Below are positions 9,167 through 18,188 of a DNA stretch of 63,685 nt, one piece after another. The translations under genes and the position numbers were made by a program. Numbering within the stretch: position 1 is the first letter of the stretch; each line of letters begins with the position of its first letter. A model generated the notes under the pieces. That model did not search any database, was not told where the DNA came from, and saw nothing but the letters and a program-made list of their open reading frames with translations. The stretch lies in NCBI GenBank assembly GCA_018384595.1, contig JAHAYO010000103.1:1-63685 (forward strand), in the 5' to 3' direction. Origin of the DNA: Thiopseudomonas sp. GTDB lineage: Bacteria > Pseudomonadota > Gammaproteobacteria > Pseudomonadales > Pseudomonadaceae.

Positions 9167-10268
9167 TAAAGCGTTTATGGCCCGAGCGCTGCAGTTGGCA
9201 GAGCTGGGGCTGTACTCGACCCACCCCAACCCCAGAGTTGGCTGCGTGTTGGTGCAGGATGGCCGCATTATTGGTGAGGGCTGGCACCAGCAAGCCGGTA
9301 CGCCCCATGCCGAGGTGCATGCCATTCGTGCGGCCAGTGCGCACGCGTCCGGTGCCACCGCCTACGTGACCCTTGAACCCTGCAGTCATCAAGGCCGCAC
9401 GCCACCCTGTGCGCAAGCGTTACTGGATGCTGGCATTGCTCGCGTGGTGGTGGCCATGCAAGACCCCAACCCACAGGTGTCTGGTCGCGGGCTTGAGCTG
9501 TTGCGCAGCCGTGGTGTTGAGGTGTGTGTGCTAGAGGGAGCGTTGGCGGAGCAGGCGCAGGCGCTGAATGCAGGGTTCGTTAAGCGTATGCGCAGCGGGC
9601 TGCCGCGTGTGACGGCCAAGCTGGCCATGAGTCTGGATGGACGCACCGCCATGGCCAGCGGCGAGAGCCAGTGGATTACCGGGCCGGCGGCGCGTGCCGA
9701 TGTGCAGCGGCTGCGGGCGCGCAGCAGCGTGGTTGTTAGCGGTGCCGATACCGTATTGCTGGACAATGCACGGCTCACAGTAAGGGGCGAACAGCTTGAA
9801 TTGCCGGAACCACAAAAAACATTAGCCCTGCAGCGTTCGCCGATGCGGGTGCTGGTAGATAGCCGCCAGCGGGTGCCTTTTGATGCGCCGTTTTATCAGG
9901 CCGATAATGCCTGGCTGGCGACCCTGCAGCAGCCCGCGCAGGCGTTGCCAGCTGGGGCCGCGTTGATGCTATTACCGCAGGCGAATGGGCATATTGACTT
10001 GCTGGCTTTGCTGCGACGGCTGGCGGATCAGCATGAGGCCAACGAGGTGCTGGTCGAGGCGGGAGCAAGGCTGTGCGGCGCGTTTTTACAGGCGGGCTTG
10101 CTGGATGAGCTGGTGATCTATATAGCGCCCAAACTGTTGGGCAGTGATGCGCGGCCATTGCTGAACCTGCCGCTGGTGCAGATGGCGCAGGCGCTGGACT
10201 TGCAGATAGATGAGGTGCGTGCGGTGGGTGAGGACTGGCGCTTAAGTTGTCGCCTAAAGAACGCTTAA
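9159..10268 (+). CDS. ribD: Bifunctional riboflavin biosynthesis deaminase/reductase RibD
   Basis: RibD performs the second and third steps of riboflavin synthesis: deamination of the pyrimidine intermediate and NADPH-dependent reduction of the ribose. The N-terminal deaminase has the zinc-binding PHAEVHAI and [11 protein letters not shown] motifs (residues about 50-85); the reductase domain starts near residue 147 ([16 protein letters not shown]). The ATG at 9159 lies inside the end of nrdR and matches the family start ([11 protein letters not shown]). At 369 aa the length is normal. No other rib gene is present; ribE and ribBA often follow elsewhere in Pseudomonas. Confidence 0.96.
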   Translation: MSDKAFMARALQLAELGLYSTHPNPRVGCVLVQDGRIIGEGWHQQAGTPHAEVHAIRAASAHASGATAYVTLEPCSHQGRTPPCAQALLDAGIARVVVAMQDPNPQVSGRGLELLRSRGVEVCVLEGALAEQAQALNAGFVKRMRSGLPRVTAKLAMSLDGRTAMASGESQWITGPAARADVQRLRARSSVVVSGADTVLLDNARLTVRGEQLELPEPQKTLALQRSPMRVLVDSRQRVPFDAPFYQADNAWLATLQQPAQALPAGAALMLLPQANGHIDLLALLRRLADQHEANEVLVEAGARLCGAFLQAGLLDELVIYIAPKLLGSDARPLLNLPLVQMAQALDLQIDEVRAVGEDWRLSCRLKNA

Positions 10269-10309
10269 AGGGCTGCCTGCCGCAGTTGCTGTGACAGGCA
10301 GCTGCTGTT

Positions 10310-10750
10310 TTACAGCTCAGCTACATCTTCGGCCTGCAGACCTTTATCACTGGAAATGACGCTGTATTCCACGCGCTGGCCTTCAATCAGAATGCGGTGG
10401 CCATCGCCGCGAATAGCACGAAAGTGCACAAAAATATCATCTCCGCTATCGCGGGCAATAAAGCCGAAGCCTTTGGTGGTGTTGAACCACTTTACGGTGC
10501 CGGTTTCGCGCCCGTCTTCTGGGCTTTCATTCGCGGTTATATTCCGGCTTTCGCTGTGGGCTAGATCGGCCACCGACCGCGTTTGCGCCGTGGGTTTTTT
10601 GCCACCTAAAAAGTAGGCCAAGGTGGCGGCGGCGGTGAAAATCAGAGCAACCAGCGGGAGGGCGGGGATGGTGACGTACAGTGATACGGCTTGCAGTGTC
10701 GTGGCAGTAACAAGTAGTGACGCGGTAATAATACAAACAGGTTTTGACAT
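10310..10750 (-). CDS. Membrane-anchored cold-shock-domain protein
   Basis: This 146-aa protein combines two N-terminal hydrophobic helices (about residues 6-24 and 28-48) with a linker and a C-terminal cold-shock domain (about 82-146). The RNP-1-like KGFGFIAR and RNP-2-like DIFVHFR motifs are intact, so single-stranded nucleic acid binding is expected. The topology implies a nucleic-acid binder tethered to the inner membrane on the cytoplasmic side. Proteins of this kind occur in pseudomonads, but I know of no established function. It is transcribed away from aspS. Confidence 0.85.
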   Translation of the reverse strand: MSKPVCIITASLLVTATTLQAVSLYVTIPALPLVALIFTAAATLAYFLGGKKPTAQTRSVADLAHSESRNITANESPEDGRETGTVKWFNTTKGFGFIARDSGDDIFVHFRAIRGDGHRILIEGQRVEYSVISSDKGLQAEDVAEL

Positions 10751-11094
10751 GATGGTAATGACTCAATGTGCTAGGGGAATAATTAAGAGTGTGAATCGGT
10801 CCGTTCGCGCGCCGTGCTCGTCGTGGACAGGAACAGGCAGGCGCGTGCGCACCGAGCGGTTATTAAACAGCAAAGCTGTGCGCGACTCAAATCAACGCAG
10901 CTGATCTGGGGTGCGCGTGGTGCGGCCAGGTCCCTGTTGCGCTGTGACGGCAGGCATGGTCGGGAGGCGTGGAAAGCTATATAATCTGCCGTTTTTACAG
11001 GGCCGGCTCCGTCTCGGTTCCTGTTTTGCTGCTTAGGCTACGGCTGATGGCAGCCCAGTCTTAATTTTGAATAACCTGGGAAGTGAACACGATC
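10751..11094. other. Divergent intergenic region between the cold-shock-domain gene and aspS
   Basis: No coding frame is supported. A TATAAT hexamer at 10979-10984 is a plausible -10 box for aspS, about 110 bp upstream of its ATG, though no good -35 is visible at the expected spacing. The rest is GC-rich with small inverted repeats. Nothing else is recognised. Confidence 0.5.
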
Positions 11095-12873
11095 ATGATG
11101 CGCAGCCATTATTGCGGCCACCTTAACGCCGGCCTTGAAGGTCAAACCGTCACCCTTTGCGGCTGGGTGCACCGCCGCCGCGACCACGGTGGCGTGATTT
11201 TTCTTGATATCCGTGACCGTGAAGGTCTGGCGCAGGTGGTGTTCAACCCCGATAACGTAGACACCTTTAACACCGCTGACCGCGTGCGCAGCGAGTTTGT
11301 AGTCAAGGCCACCGGAGTGGTGCGTCGCCGTCCCGATGGTGCAGCCAACTCAAATCTGGCCAGCGGCGAGATCGAAGTCATCGCCACCGAACTGGAAATC
11401 CTAAGCCAAGCCGATACGCCGCCATTCCCGCTGGATGAGCATTCAGATGTGGGCGAGGAGACCCGTCTACGCTTTCGTTATATCGACCTGCGTCGCCCAG
11501 AAATGGCCGAGAAGCTCAAACTGCGCTCGCGCATCAGCTCCAGCATCCGTCGCTTCCTAGATGACAACGGCTTTATGGATGTAGAAACCCCGATTCTGAC
11601 CCGCGCCACGCCTGAAGGTGCCCGCGACTATTTGGTGCCCAGCCGTACCCACGCTGGCAGTTTTTTTGCCCTGCCGCAGTCACCGCAACTGTTCAAGCAA
11701 TTGCTGATGGTGTCCGGTTTTGACCGCTACTACCAGATTGCCAAGTGCTTCCGCGATGAAGACCTGCGCGCTGACCGCCAGCCGGAATTTACCCAGATCG
11801 ACATCGAAACCAGCTTTATGGACGAAGGCGACATCATGGGCATAACCGAAACCATGATTCGCAACCTGTTCAAGGACGTGCTGGGTGTGGAACTGGGTGA
11901 GTTCCCGCACATGCCTTACGAAGAGGCCATGCGCCGCTTTGGCTCGGACAAGCCGGATCTGCGTATCCCGCTGGAACTGGTTGATGTCGCTGATCAGCTC
12001 AAAGATGTTGAGTTCAAGGTGTTCAGCGGTCCGGCCAATGACCCCAAAGGCCGTGTTACCGCGCTGCGCGTACCTGGTCAGGGCGCGATGCCGCGCGGAC
12101 AGATTGACGACTACACCAAGTATGTTGGCCTGTACGGTGCCAAAGGTTTGGCTTACATCAAGGTTAACGAGCGTGCCAAAGGCGTTGAAGGCTTGCAGTC
12201 GCCCATCGTCAAATTTATTCCCGAAGACAACCTCAACACCATTCTCGACCGTGTCGGCGCAGTAGACGGCGATATCGTGTTCTTTGGTGCCGACAAGGCG
12301 CAGGTGGTTAGCGATGCTTTGGGCGCGCTGCGTATCCGCCTGGGCCATGACCTGAACCTGCTGACTGCCGAGTGGGCGCCGCTGTGGGTGGTGGACTTCC
12401 CGATGTTCGAGGAAAACGATGACGGCTCGCTCAGTGCGCTGCACCACCCCTTTACCTCGCCCAAGTGCTCGGCTGATGAGCTGAAAGCCGCACCGGAAAA
12501 AGCCCTGTCCCGCGCCTACGATATGGTGCTCAACGGCACTGAGCTGGGTGGCGGCTCGATCCGTATCCATGACCGCACCATGCAGCAGACCGTATTTGAT
12601 GTATTGGGTATTGACGAGGCCGAGCAGAAAGAAAAATTCGGCTTCCTGCTCGATGCTTTGCGCTTTGGTGCGCCGCCCCATGGTGGTTTGGCCTTTGGTC
12701 TGGACCGTCTGGTTATGCTGATGACCGGCGCTAGCTCGATTCGTGAAGTGATTGCCTTCCCGAAAACCCAGAGTGCGGCCTGCGTTATGACTCAGGCGCC
12801 GGGTACTGTGGATGCCAAGCAGTTGCGTGAGTTGAATATCCGCTTGCGGGAGCAGGCTAAGGCTGAGGGTTAG
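11095..12873 (+). CDS. aspS: Aspartate--tRNA(Asp/Asn) ligase
   Basis: AspRS is a class IIb synthetase of 592 aa: an N-terminal OB-fold anticodon-binding domain (about 1-105), the catalytic core with motif 2 ([18 protein letters not shown]) and motif 3 ([13 protein letters not shown]), and a GAD insertion (about 285-415). Pseudomonas AspRS is known to be non-discriminating and to depend on GatCAB for tRNA-Asn; whether that holds here is inferred only from similarity. The ATG at 11095 (MMRSHYCG) fits the family; an in-frame GTG at 11083 is an alternative. It heads the conserved aspS-yebC-ruvCAB-tol order. Confidence 0.97.
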   Translation: MMRSHYCGHLNAGLEGQTVTLCGWVHRRRDHGGVIFLDIRDREGLAQVVFNPDNVDTFNTADRVRSEFVVKATGVVRRRPDGAANSNLASGEIEVIATELEILSQADTPPFPLDEHSDVGEETRLRFRYIDLRRPEMAEKLKLRSRISSSIRRFLDDNGFMDVETPILTRATPEGARDYLVPSRTHAGSFFALPQSPQLFKQLLMVSGFDRYYQIAKCFRDEDLRADRQPEFTQIDIETSFMDEGDIMGITETMIRNLFKDVLGVELGEFPHMPYEEAMRRFGSDKPDLRIPLELVDVADQLKDVEFKVFSGPANDPKGRVTALRVPGQGAMPRGQIDDYTKYVGLYGAKGLAYIKVNERAKGVEGLQSPIVKFIPEDNLNTILDRVGAVDGDIVFFGADKAQVVSDALGALRIRLGHDLNLLTAEWAPLWVVDFPMFEENDDGSLSALHHPFTSPKCSADELKAAPEKALSRAYDMVLNGTELGGGSIRIHDRTMQQTVFDVLGIDEAEQKEKFGFLLDALRFGAPPHGGLAFGLDRLVMLMTGASSIREVIAFPKTQSAACVMTQAPGTVDAKQLRELNIRLREQAKAEG

Positions 12874-12891
12874 TTTTTTTGTTTTGCGGTT

Positions 12892-13045
12892 GACCGGGAC
12901 GGGGTCAGGCTGGCTTAAAGCTTCGCTTCACCACTCGCAGCAAGCTTCGTGAGGTTCGCTAAGGCTTTATCCAGCCGGGCCCCGTCCCAATACACCGCGT
13001 TGTTTGAGGGGGGTGGCCCGGCTGTGCCGGGCTGCTGTCGCGTGT
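12892..13045 (+). repeat. Dispersed two-hairpin element, copy A
   Basis: Starting 19 nt after the aspS stop, the outer hairpin pairs GGGACGGGG (12896-12904) with CCCCGTCCC (12980-12988) and GGCTGG with CCAGCC. The 3' half carries TTCGCTAAGGCTTT (12955-12968), the least conserved version of the shared motif. A perfect 7-bp hairpin GCCCGGC-TGT-GCCGGGC (13016-13032) and TGCTGTCGCGTGT (13033-13045) follow. It is on the same strand as aspS. The architecture is shared with copies B, C, D and E. Confidence 0.65.
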
Positions 13046-13237
13046 CTTGGGTTGGTTTTGTGTTGTACCGGCGGCTGGGTTATCTGAGTGCTGTCGGTGG
13101 GGGGCATACATCAACCAGAAAGGTTGTTACCTGCCTTCATTTCTGCCAGTACGGATGGAGTGAGGCGGTTTGCCGGCGCGCAGTATGCGCGCCGTGGCTT
13201 AACACCAGAACATGAATGCAAAATAAGAGGAAATCTT

Positions 13238-13984
13238 ATGGCTGGACATTCCAAATGGGCCAATATCAAGCACCGTAAGGCGCGTCAGGATGCGCAGCGG
13301 GGCAAGATTTTTACCAAGCTGATTCGTGAGTTGACTGTGGCCGCCAAGGCCGGCGGCGGTGTTGTCGAAGACAACCCGCGTCTGCGACTGGCGGTGGATA
13401 AGGCGCTGGGTGCCAACATGACCCGCGACACCATTGAACGCGCGATTGCCCGTGGTGCGGGTACCAACGAAGCCGACAACGTTGAAGAGCTGTCCTATGA
13501 GGGTTACGGCGTGGCCGGTGTTGCGGTGTATGTTGAAGCGATGACCGATAACCGCAACCGCACTGCCGCCGAAGTACGCCATGCTTTCAGCAAGCACGGC
13601 GGCAACTTGGGTACTGATGGTTCGGTCGCTTATTTGTTCGAGCGTAAGGGGCAAATCCTGTTTGCGCCGGGCGTGGACGAAGAAGCCCTGATGGATGCCG
13701 CACTGGAAGCCGGTGCCGACGATGTGGTCATCAACGATGATGGCTCCGCTGAAGTGTTGACCAGTTTTGCCGACTTTATCGGCGTCAACGAAGCGCTGAA
13801 AGAGGCTGGTTTCAAGGCGGAAGAAGCAGAGGTCACCATGCTGCCTACCACCACTGCCGAGCTGGATCTGGAAAGCGCGCAAAAAGTCATGAAGCTGATT
13901 GATGCGCTGGAAGATTTGGATGATGTGCAGAACGTTTATTCCAATGCTGAGATTGCAGACGAGATCATGGAGCAGTTGGGGTAA
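13238..13984 (+). CDS. yebC: YebC/PmpR-family transcriptional regulator
   Basis: This is a cytosolic YebC-type protein (TACO1 family) of 248 aa. Family members have been described as DNA-binding regulators (PmpR in P. aeruginosa, acting on quinolone signalling) and, in other studies, as ribosome-associated factors helping translation of proline-rich stretches. The N-terminus [14 protein letters not shown] is diagnostic. The ATG at 13238 has AAGAGGAA at good spacing; an upstream in-frame start at 13088 has no such support. It sits between aspS and ruvC as usual, but is bracketed by two copies (A and C) of the structured element. Confidence 0.96.
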   Translation: MAGHSKWANIKHRKARQDAQRGKIFTKLIRELTVAAKAGGGVVEDNPRLRLAVDKALGANMTRDTIERAIARGAGTNEADNVEELSYEGYGVAGVAVYVEAMTDNRNRTAAEVRHAFSKHGGNLGTDGSVAYLFERKGQILFAPGVDEEALMDAALEAGADDVVINDDGSAEVLTSFADFIGVNEALKEAGFKAEEAEVTMLPTTTAELDLESAQKVMKLIDALEDLDDVQNVYSNAEIADEIMEQLG

Positions 13985-13999
13985 GCACTGTGGCTTTGG

Positions 14000-14160
14000 G
14001 CTCGGTCGGTATTGTTGCAAGGCTACGCTTGTCGGTGTCAGTGAACTGACACGAACCGCTAATGCCTTGCCGCAACACCGACTGGGCCGAATCCGCCTTG
14101 TGCAGGGAGCAGAGGTTGGGTCCCGCCATCCAAGATGGCGGGATGCTGTCGCGGTGTGTG
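14000..14160 (+). repeat. Dispersed two-hairpin element, copy C
   Basis: It begins 16 nt after the yebC stop. The outer stem pairs 14000-14023 (GCTCGGTCGGTATTGTTGCAAGGC region) with 14064-14087, with an internal TGTCAGT/ACTGACA hairpin and the shared motif CCGCTAATGCCTTGC at about 14056-14070. The short hairpin is a perfect 9-bp stem, TCCCGCCAT/ATGGCGGGA (14121-14143), whose sequence differs from copies A and B. TGCTGTCGCGGTGTGTG follows. It is on the same strand as yebC. Confidence 0.65.
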
Positions 14161-14331
14161 TCTGTAGCGCGCCGGGTTTGTTGTAGAGAAACCCTTGAGG
14201 GGCATTGCGTAGTGCCGTTTTGAGGCGTTTTGGCTGGCTTGCTGCAGCTTGTGGCGCTGTTAGCGCTTTCTGAAATTTCACCTCGGTTCATAGGGATGAA
14301 ACGGGTAGCCTAGCGTCAGGACATTATGGTG

Positions 14332-14347
14332 CTGTATAAATACACAG
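14332..14347. promoter_or_regulatory. LexA (SOS) box upstream of ruvC
   Basis: CTGT-ATAAATAC-ACAG is a perfect match to the gammaproteobacterial LexA consensus CTGT-N8-ACAG. It lies 52 bp before the ruvC ATG and predicts DNA-damage induction of ruvCAB. Confidence 0.85.
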
Positions 14348-14399
14348 TATTTTGTGTTAAGTTGCACGGCTTCAACAGCGCTGCAAGGTGGGTACCCAG

Positions 14400-14951
14400 A
14401 TGACCTTGATTCTTGGCATTGACCCCGGTTCGCGTATCACCGGTTATGGCGTGGTGCGTGATACGGGGCGTGGTTGCGAGTATGTAGCCTCCGGCTGTAT
14501 TCGTACCGGCAGCGGTGAGTTGCCTGAGCGGCTGGATGCGGTGTTTGCCGGTGTTAGCAAAATTATTGAGCAATACCAGCCCGAGCTGATGGGCATTGAG
14601 CAGGTGTTCATGGCCAGCAATGCCGACTCGGCGCTCAAGCTGGGTCAGGCGCGTGGCGCGGCCATTGTTGCGGCCACCCAGCACAACATTGCGGTTAGCG
14701 AATACAGTGCCACCCAGATCAAGTCGGCGGTGGTTGGCAGCGGCCGTGCAGCCAAGGAGCAGGTGCAAATGATGGTTATGCACTTGCTCAAACTGACTAA
14801 AAAACCACAAATCGACGCCTCCGATGCGCTAGCGGTGGCGCTTTGTCACGCCCATCATCGCCAAACGTTGATTCCCCATAATCTGGGCGGTGCGCGCACC
14901 CGTGGCGGTCGCATGCGCTTGGCCAGCCTGCCGGAAGGATATGCTCAATGA
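14400..14951 (+). CDS. ruvC: Holliday junction resolvase RuvC
   Basis: RuvC is a dimeric endonuclease that resolves Holliday junctions bound by RuvAB. The 183 aa show an RNase H-like fold with the first catalytic Asp in GIDPGS (residue 7), Glu in GIEQVF, and the C-terminal [15 protein letters not shown] acidic motif. The ATG at 14400 gives the normal N-terminus [10 protein letters not shown]. It overlaps ruvA by 4 nt (ATGA), and a consensus LexA box lies upstream. A nearby upstream start would add only four residues. Confidence 0.97.
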   Translation: MTLILGIDPGSRITGYGVVRDTGRGCEYVASGCIRTGSGELPERLDAVFAGVSKIIEQYQPELMGIEQVFMASNADSALKLGQARGAAIVAATQHNIAVSEYSATQIKSAVVGSGRAAKEQVQMMVMHLLKLTKKPQIDASDALAVALCHAHHRQTLIPHNLGGARTRGGRMRLASLPEGYAQ

Positions 14952-15556
14952 TAGGTTTTTTGCGAGGCACCTTGCTGGATAAGCAGCCGCCTTTGGTTAC
15001 GTTGGATGTCAACGGCGTGGGCTACGAACTGGAAGTGCCCATGAGCACCCTGTTTCAGCTGCCCGATAACGGCAAACCGCTGGAGTTGTACACGCATTTG
15101 GTGGTGCGCGAGGATGCGCAGTTGTTGTTCGGTTTTTATAGCCGCAAGGACCGCCAGATGTTTCGCGAGCTGATCCGCCTTAATGGCGTGGGCCCCAAGC
15201 TGGCGCTGGCGCTGATGTCGGGTATGAGCGGCGACGAGCTGATTGCCTGTGTGCATGCCGAGGATACTGCGCGCCTAATGAAGGTGCCTGGCGTAGGCAA
15301 AAAGACCGCCGAGCGCTTGCTGGTTGAGCTTAAGGGCAAGTTTAAAGACTGGGATGCGCCGGCCGGCGTGGCTTTGCCGGTGGCGGGTGCGGCAGAAATA
15401 GCCTATGCAACCAGTGCCGAACAGGATGCGGTGAGTGCACTGGTGTCGCTGGGCTTTAAGCCTGTCGAGGCCAGTCGTGCGGTGCGTGCGGTGTTTGCCG
15501 ACGGCCTACGCAGCGAAGAGCTGATTCGTCTGGCGCTGCGCGGCCTAGGCCAATAA
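14948..15556 (+). CDS. ruvA: Holliday junction branch migration protein RuvA
   Basis: RuvA is the tetrameric junction-binding subunit that positions RuvB rings for branch migration. At 202 aa it has an N-terminal OB-fold (about 1-64), two helix-hairpin-helix motifs ([14 protein letters not shown] and [17 protein letters not shown]) and a C-terminal RuvB-interacting domain (about 155-202). It is translationally coupled to ruvC by ATGA and is followed 11 nt later by ruvB, giving a three-gene SOS operon. Confidence 0.97.
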   Translation: MIGFLRGTLLDKQPPLVTLDVNGVGYELEVPMSTLFQLPDNGKPLELYTHLVVREDAQLLFGFYSRKDRQMFRELIRLNGVGPKLALALMSGMSGDELIACVHAEDTARLMKVPGVGKKTAERLLVELKGKFKDWDAPAGVALPVAGAAEIAYATSAEQDAVSALVSLGFKPVEASRAVRAVFADGLRSEELIRLALRGLGQ

Positions 15557-15567
15557 AGGGTAACGCC

Positions 15568-16614
15568 ATGATCGAAGCTGACCGTCTGATTTCTGGCACC
15601 GCCAAAGAGCGGGAAGAGCAGTTTGACCGCGCCATTCGCCCGCTGAGCCTTGCGGAATATATTGGCCAGCCGGTGGTGCGCGAGCAGATGGGTCTGTTTA
15701 TTCAGGCCGCCCGCATGCGCAATGAGGCGTTGGACCATACCCTGATTTTTGGCCCGCCGGGTTTGGGTAAAACCACGTTGGCCAATATTATTGCCAGTGA
15801 AATGGGCGTGTCGCTGAAAAGCACCTCAGGTCCGGTGCTGGAGCGCGCCGGCGATCTGGCCGCCCTGCTGACCAACCTGAACGAAGGCGATGTGTTGTTT
15901 ATCGACGAAATTCACCGCCTGCCGCCGGTGGTAGAAGAAGTTCTCTATCCGGCCATGGAAGATTTTCAGCTGGATATCATGATTGGCGAAGGCCCAGCGG
16001 CCCGCTCGATCAAGCTGGACTTGCCGCCCTTTACCCTAGTCGGTGCCACCACCCGTGCCGGTATGCTGACCAATCCCTTGCGGGACCGTTTTGGCATCGT
16101 GCAACGGCTGGAGTTTTACAGCCATGCTGACCTGTCCAGCATTGTTGAGCGTGCCGCCGGCATTCTCGACATGCCGATCGCCGCGCAGGGTGCATTCGAG
16201 ATTGCCCGCCGCTCGCGAGGCACGCCGCGTATCGCTAACCGTCTGTTGCGTCGGGTGCGTGACTTTGCTCAGGTGCGTGGCGACGGCCAAATTACCGCCA
16301 ACATTGCCGATCAGGCGTTGAACATGCTGGATGTGGACGAGCTGGGCTTTGATCATCAGGACCGCCGCCTATTGCTGACCATGATGGAAAAATTCGATGG
16401 CGGGCCGGTCGGGCTGGACAACCTTGCCGCCGCCATCAGCGAAGAGCGCCACACCATTGAAGACGTGCTGGAGCCTTATCTGATCCAGCAGGGCTATATC
16501 ATGCGCACACCGCGGGGCAGGGTGGTGACGCGCCATGCGTGGCAACATTTTGGCCTGAAAGCGCCGCAGGATGCACAACAGCTGCAGGAGGAAGGTTTCG
16601 ATGATGGGCAGTGA
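15568..16614 (+). CDS. ruvB: Holliday junction branch migration ATPase RuvB
   Basis: RuvB is a hexameric AAA+ motor driving branch migration. The 348 aa show Walker [10 protein letters not shown], Walker [10 protein letters not shown], a sensor-1 region in [11 protein letters not shown], and the C-terminal winged-helix domain ending in [14 protein letters not shown] Shine-Dalgarno sequence (AAAGGGTAA) precedes the ATG. The last 14 nt overlap the start of ybgC, coupling the SOS repair genes to the Tol-Pal cluster as in other Pseudomonas. Confidence 0.97.
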   Translation: MIEADRLISGTAKEREEQFDRAIRPLSLAEYIGQPVVREQMGLFIQAARMRNEALDHTLIFGPPGLGKTTLANIIASEMGVSLKSTSGPVLERAGDLAALLTNLNEGDVLFIDEIHRLPPVVEEVLYPAMEDFQLDIMIGEGPAARSIKLDLPPFTLVGATTRAGMLTNPLRDRFGIVQRLEFYSHADLSSIVERAAGILDMPIAAQGAFEIARRSRGTPRIANRLLRRVRDFAQVRGDGQITANIADQALNMLDVDELGFDHQDRRLLLTMMEKFDGGPVGLDNLAAAISEERHTIEDVLEPYLIQQGYIMRTPRGRVVTRHAWQHFGLKAPQDAQQLQEEGFDDGQ

Positions 16615-17020
16615 ATTTAGCTGGCCCTGCCGTGTCTATTACGAGGACACCGATGCCGGTGGCGTGGTGTATTACGTCAACTACCTCAAGTTTATGGAGC
16701 GTGCGCGTACTGAACGGTTGCGGGCGCTGGGTTACAGCCAGCATGAACTGGCCGCGCAAAACCTTCTTTTTGTCGTGCACAGTGCGCAAACCCGCTATCA
16801 TGCGCCGGCGCGACTGGATGATGAATTGCAGGTCAGCGCGCAGGTAGAAAAACTGGGTAAAGCGCGGCTGGAATTTGTTCAGCAAGTGCGCCGCAACTCC
16901 GATGGAATGTTGCTGTGCGAGGGCCGTTTTACCATTGCCAGCGTCAGTGCAGACCGTTTCAAACCCGTGGCCATGCCGGCCGCATTGCATACCATTTTTC
17001 AACACGATCTTTTGCCTTAA
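16601..17020 (+). CDS. ybgC: Tol-Pal-associated acyl-CoA thioesterase YbgC
   Basis: YbgC is a hot-dog-fold thioesterase of 139 aa that hydrolyses acyl-CoAs. The catalytic Asp lies in the [16 protein letters not shown] motif (residues about 12-27). It is the standard first gene of the tol-pal cluster. The ATG at 16601 follows a strong GGAGGAAGG and overlaps the end of ruvB; ATG 16604 is a second possible start. Its link to Tol-Pal envelope function is known from context and phospholipid-enzyme interactions in E. coli, not from this sequence. Confidence 0.95.
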   Translation: MMGSEFSWPCRVYYEDTDAGGVVYYVNYLKFMERARTERLRALGYSQHELAAQNLLFVVHSAQTRYHAPARLDDELQVSAQVEKLGKARLEFVQQVRRNSDGMLLCEGRFTIASVSADRFKPVAMPAALHTIFQHDLLP

Positions 17021-17031
17021 GGGAGGACTGT

Positions 17032-17721
17032 GTGGGCGCCAATCAAGCCGATTCAATGTCAATGTGGAGTCTGGTCAGTAATGCCAGCCTGCTGGTGCAG
17101 CTGGTTATGCTCAGCCTGCTGCTGGCATCGGTCATCTCCTGGATCATTATTTTTCAGCGCAGCAGTGCACTGGGTGCGGCTCGCAAAGGGCTGGAGCTGT
17201 TTGAAGACCGTTTCTGGTCGGGCGTTGACCTGTCACGTCTGTACCGCGAGGTAAGCGGTAAACAGGAACTTAGCGGCACCGAGCGCATTTTTCAGGCCGG
17301 TTTTAAGGAGTTTTCCCGCCTGCGCCAACAGCAGGGCATGCACCCCGATGCTGTTATGGATGCTGTAGCCCGCGCTATGCGTGTGGCCATCGCCCGCGAA
17401 GAAGAATACCTAGAGCAAAACCTGCCATTTTTGGCTACGGTTGGCTCCACCAGTCCCTATGTCGGCCTGTTCGGTACTGTTTGGGGCATTATGAACTCGT
17501 TTCGCGGTTTGGCTCAGGTGCAACAGGCCACCTTGGCCACCGTGGCACCGGGTATCGCCGAGGCTCTGATTGCCACCGCCATTGGTCTGTTTGCTGCTAT
17601 TCCGGCCGTGGTTGCCTATAACCGCTTTGCGGCACGCAGCGAAATCCTGATTGCGCGTTACTACACCTTTGCCGACGAGTTTCACGCCATCCTGCACCGC
17701 ACCGTGCACGCCAAAGGTTGA
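17032..17721 (+). CDS. tolQ: Tol-Pal system inner-membrane protein TolQ
   Basis: TolQ, with TolR, is the proton-driven motor energising TolA. The 229 aa contain three membrane helices (about residues 18-40, then a pair at about 137-160 and 172-195) and the conserved GSTSPYVGLFGTVWGIM motif. The GTG at 17032 was chosen because GGGAGGA lies at ideal spacing; an ATG at 17056 would remove eight residues. ExbB is homologous, but tolR, tolA, tolB and pal downstream make TolQ certain. Confidence 0.97.
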   Translation: MGANQADSMSMWSLVSNASLLVQLVMLSLLLASVISWIIIFQRSSALGAARKGLELFEDRFWSGVDLSRLYREVSGKQELSGTERIFQAGFKEFSRLRQQQGMHPDAVMDAVARAMRVAIAREEEYLEQNLPFLATVGSTSPYVGLFGTVWGIMNSFRGLAQVQQATLATVAPGIAEALIATAIGLFAAIPAVVAYNRFAARSEILIARYYTFADEFHAILHRTVHAKG

Positions 17722-17735
17722 GGTGGAGAACAGAC

Positions 17736-18188
17736 ATGGCGCGCATACGCAATCGCAGAAAACCCGTTGCCGAAATGAACGTCGTGCCTTACATCGACGT
17801 GATGCTGGTACTGCTGGTGATTTTCATGGTGACCGCCCCTATGCTTAATCAGGGAGTCAAGGTTGAGCTGCCGCAAGTGTCCAGCGAGGTACTGCCCCAA
17901 GACAACAACGCCGTTATCCTCACCGTGTCGATCAAAGAGGACAAAAGCTACCACTGGACCACAGGTTCAGAAGTGGATGTTGACACCGTGGATGACAGCG
18001 CTGTGACGCTCGACGGCATGATCCAAGCCGCCACCGCGATACTGGCTGCCAACAAAGCCCAAGGCAAACAGGTGCAGGTCTATGTGCGGGCAGACAAGCG
18101 GGTGGATTATGGCAGCGTGATGCAGGCCATGGGCGGTCTGCAACAGGCCGGCGTGACCGATGTGGGCCTGATTACCGAGCCGCTCTGA
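17736..18188 (+). CDS. tolR: Tol-Pal system protein TolR
   Basis: TolR is the ExbD-like partner of TolQ. It is 150 aa long, with a short cytoplasmic N-terminus, one membrane helix (about 20-40) carrying the proton-path Asp (VPYIDVMLVLL) and a periplasmic peptidoglycan-binding domain. The ATG at 17736 is preceded by GGTGGAG. Its stop overlaps the tolA start by one base (TGATG), implying translational coupling. Confidence 0.97.
   Translation: MARIRNRRKPVAEMNVVPYIDVMLVLLVIFMVTAPMLNQGVKVELPQVSSEVLPQDNNAVILTVSIKEDKSYHWTTGSEVDVDTVDDSAVTLDGMIQAATAILAANKAQGKQVQVYVRADKRVDYGSVMQAMGGLQQAGVTDVGLITEPL

Noticed and set aside
11680-12681. Long minus-strand frame of 333 codons inside aspS
   Set aside because: It lies antisense within a fully conserved AspRS gene and has no recognisable domain; it reflects GC-rich codon structure.
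13088-13237. N-terminal extension of yebC
   Set aside because: It reads through non-conserved intergenic DNA after element A; the diagnostic MAGHSKW start with a Shine-Dalgarno sequence lies at 13238.
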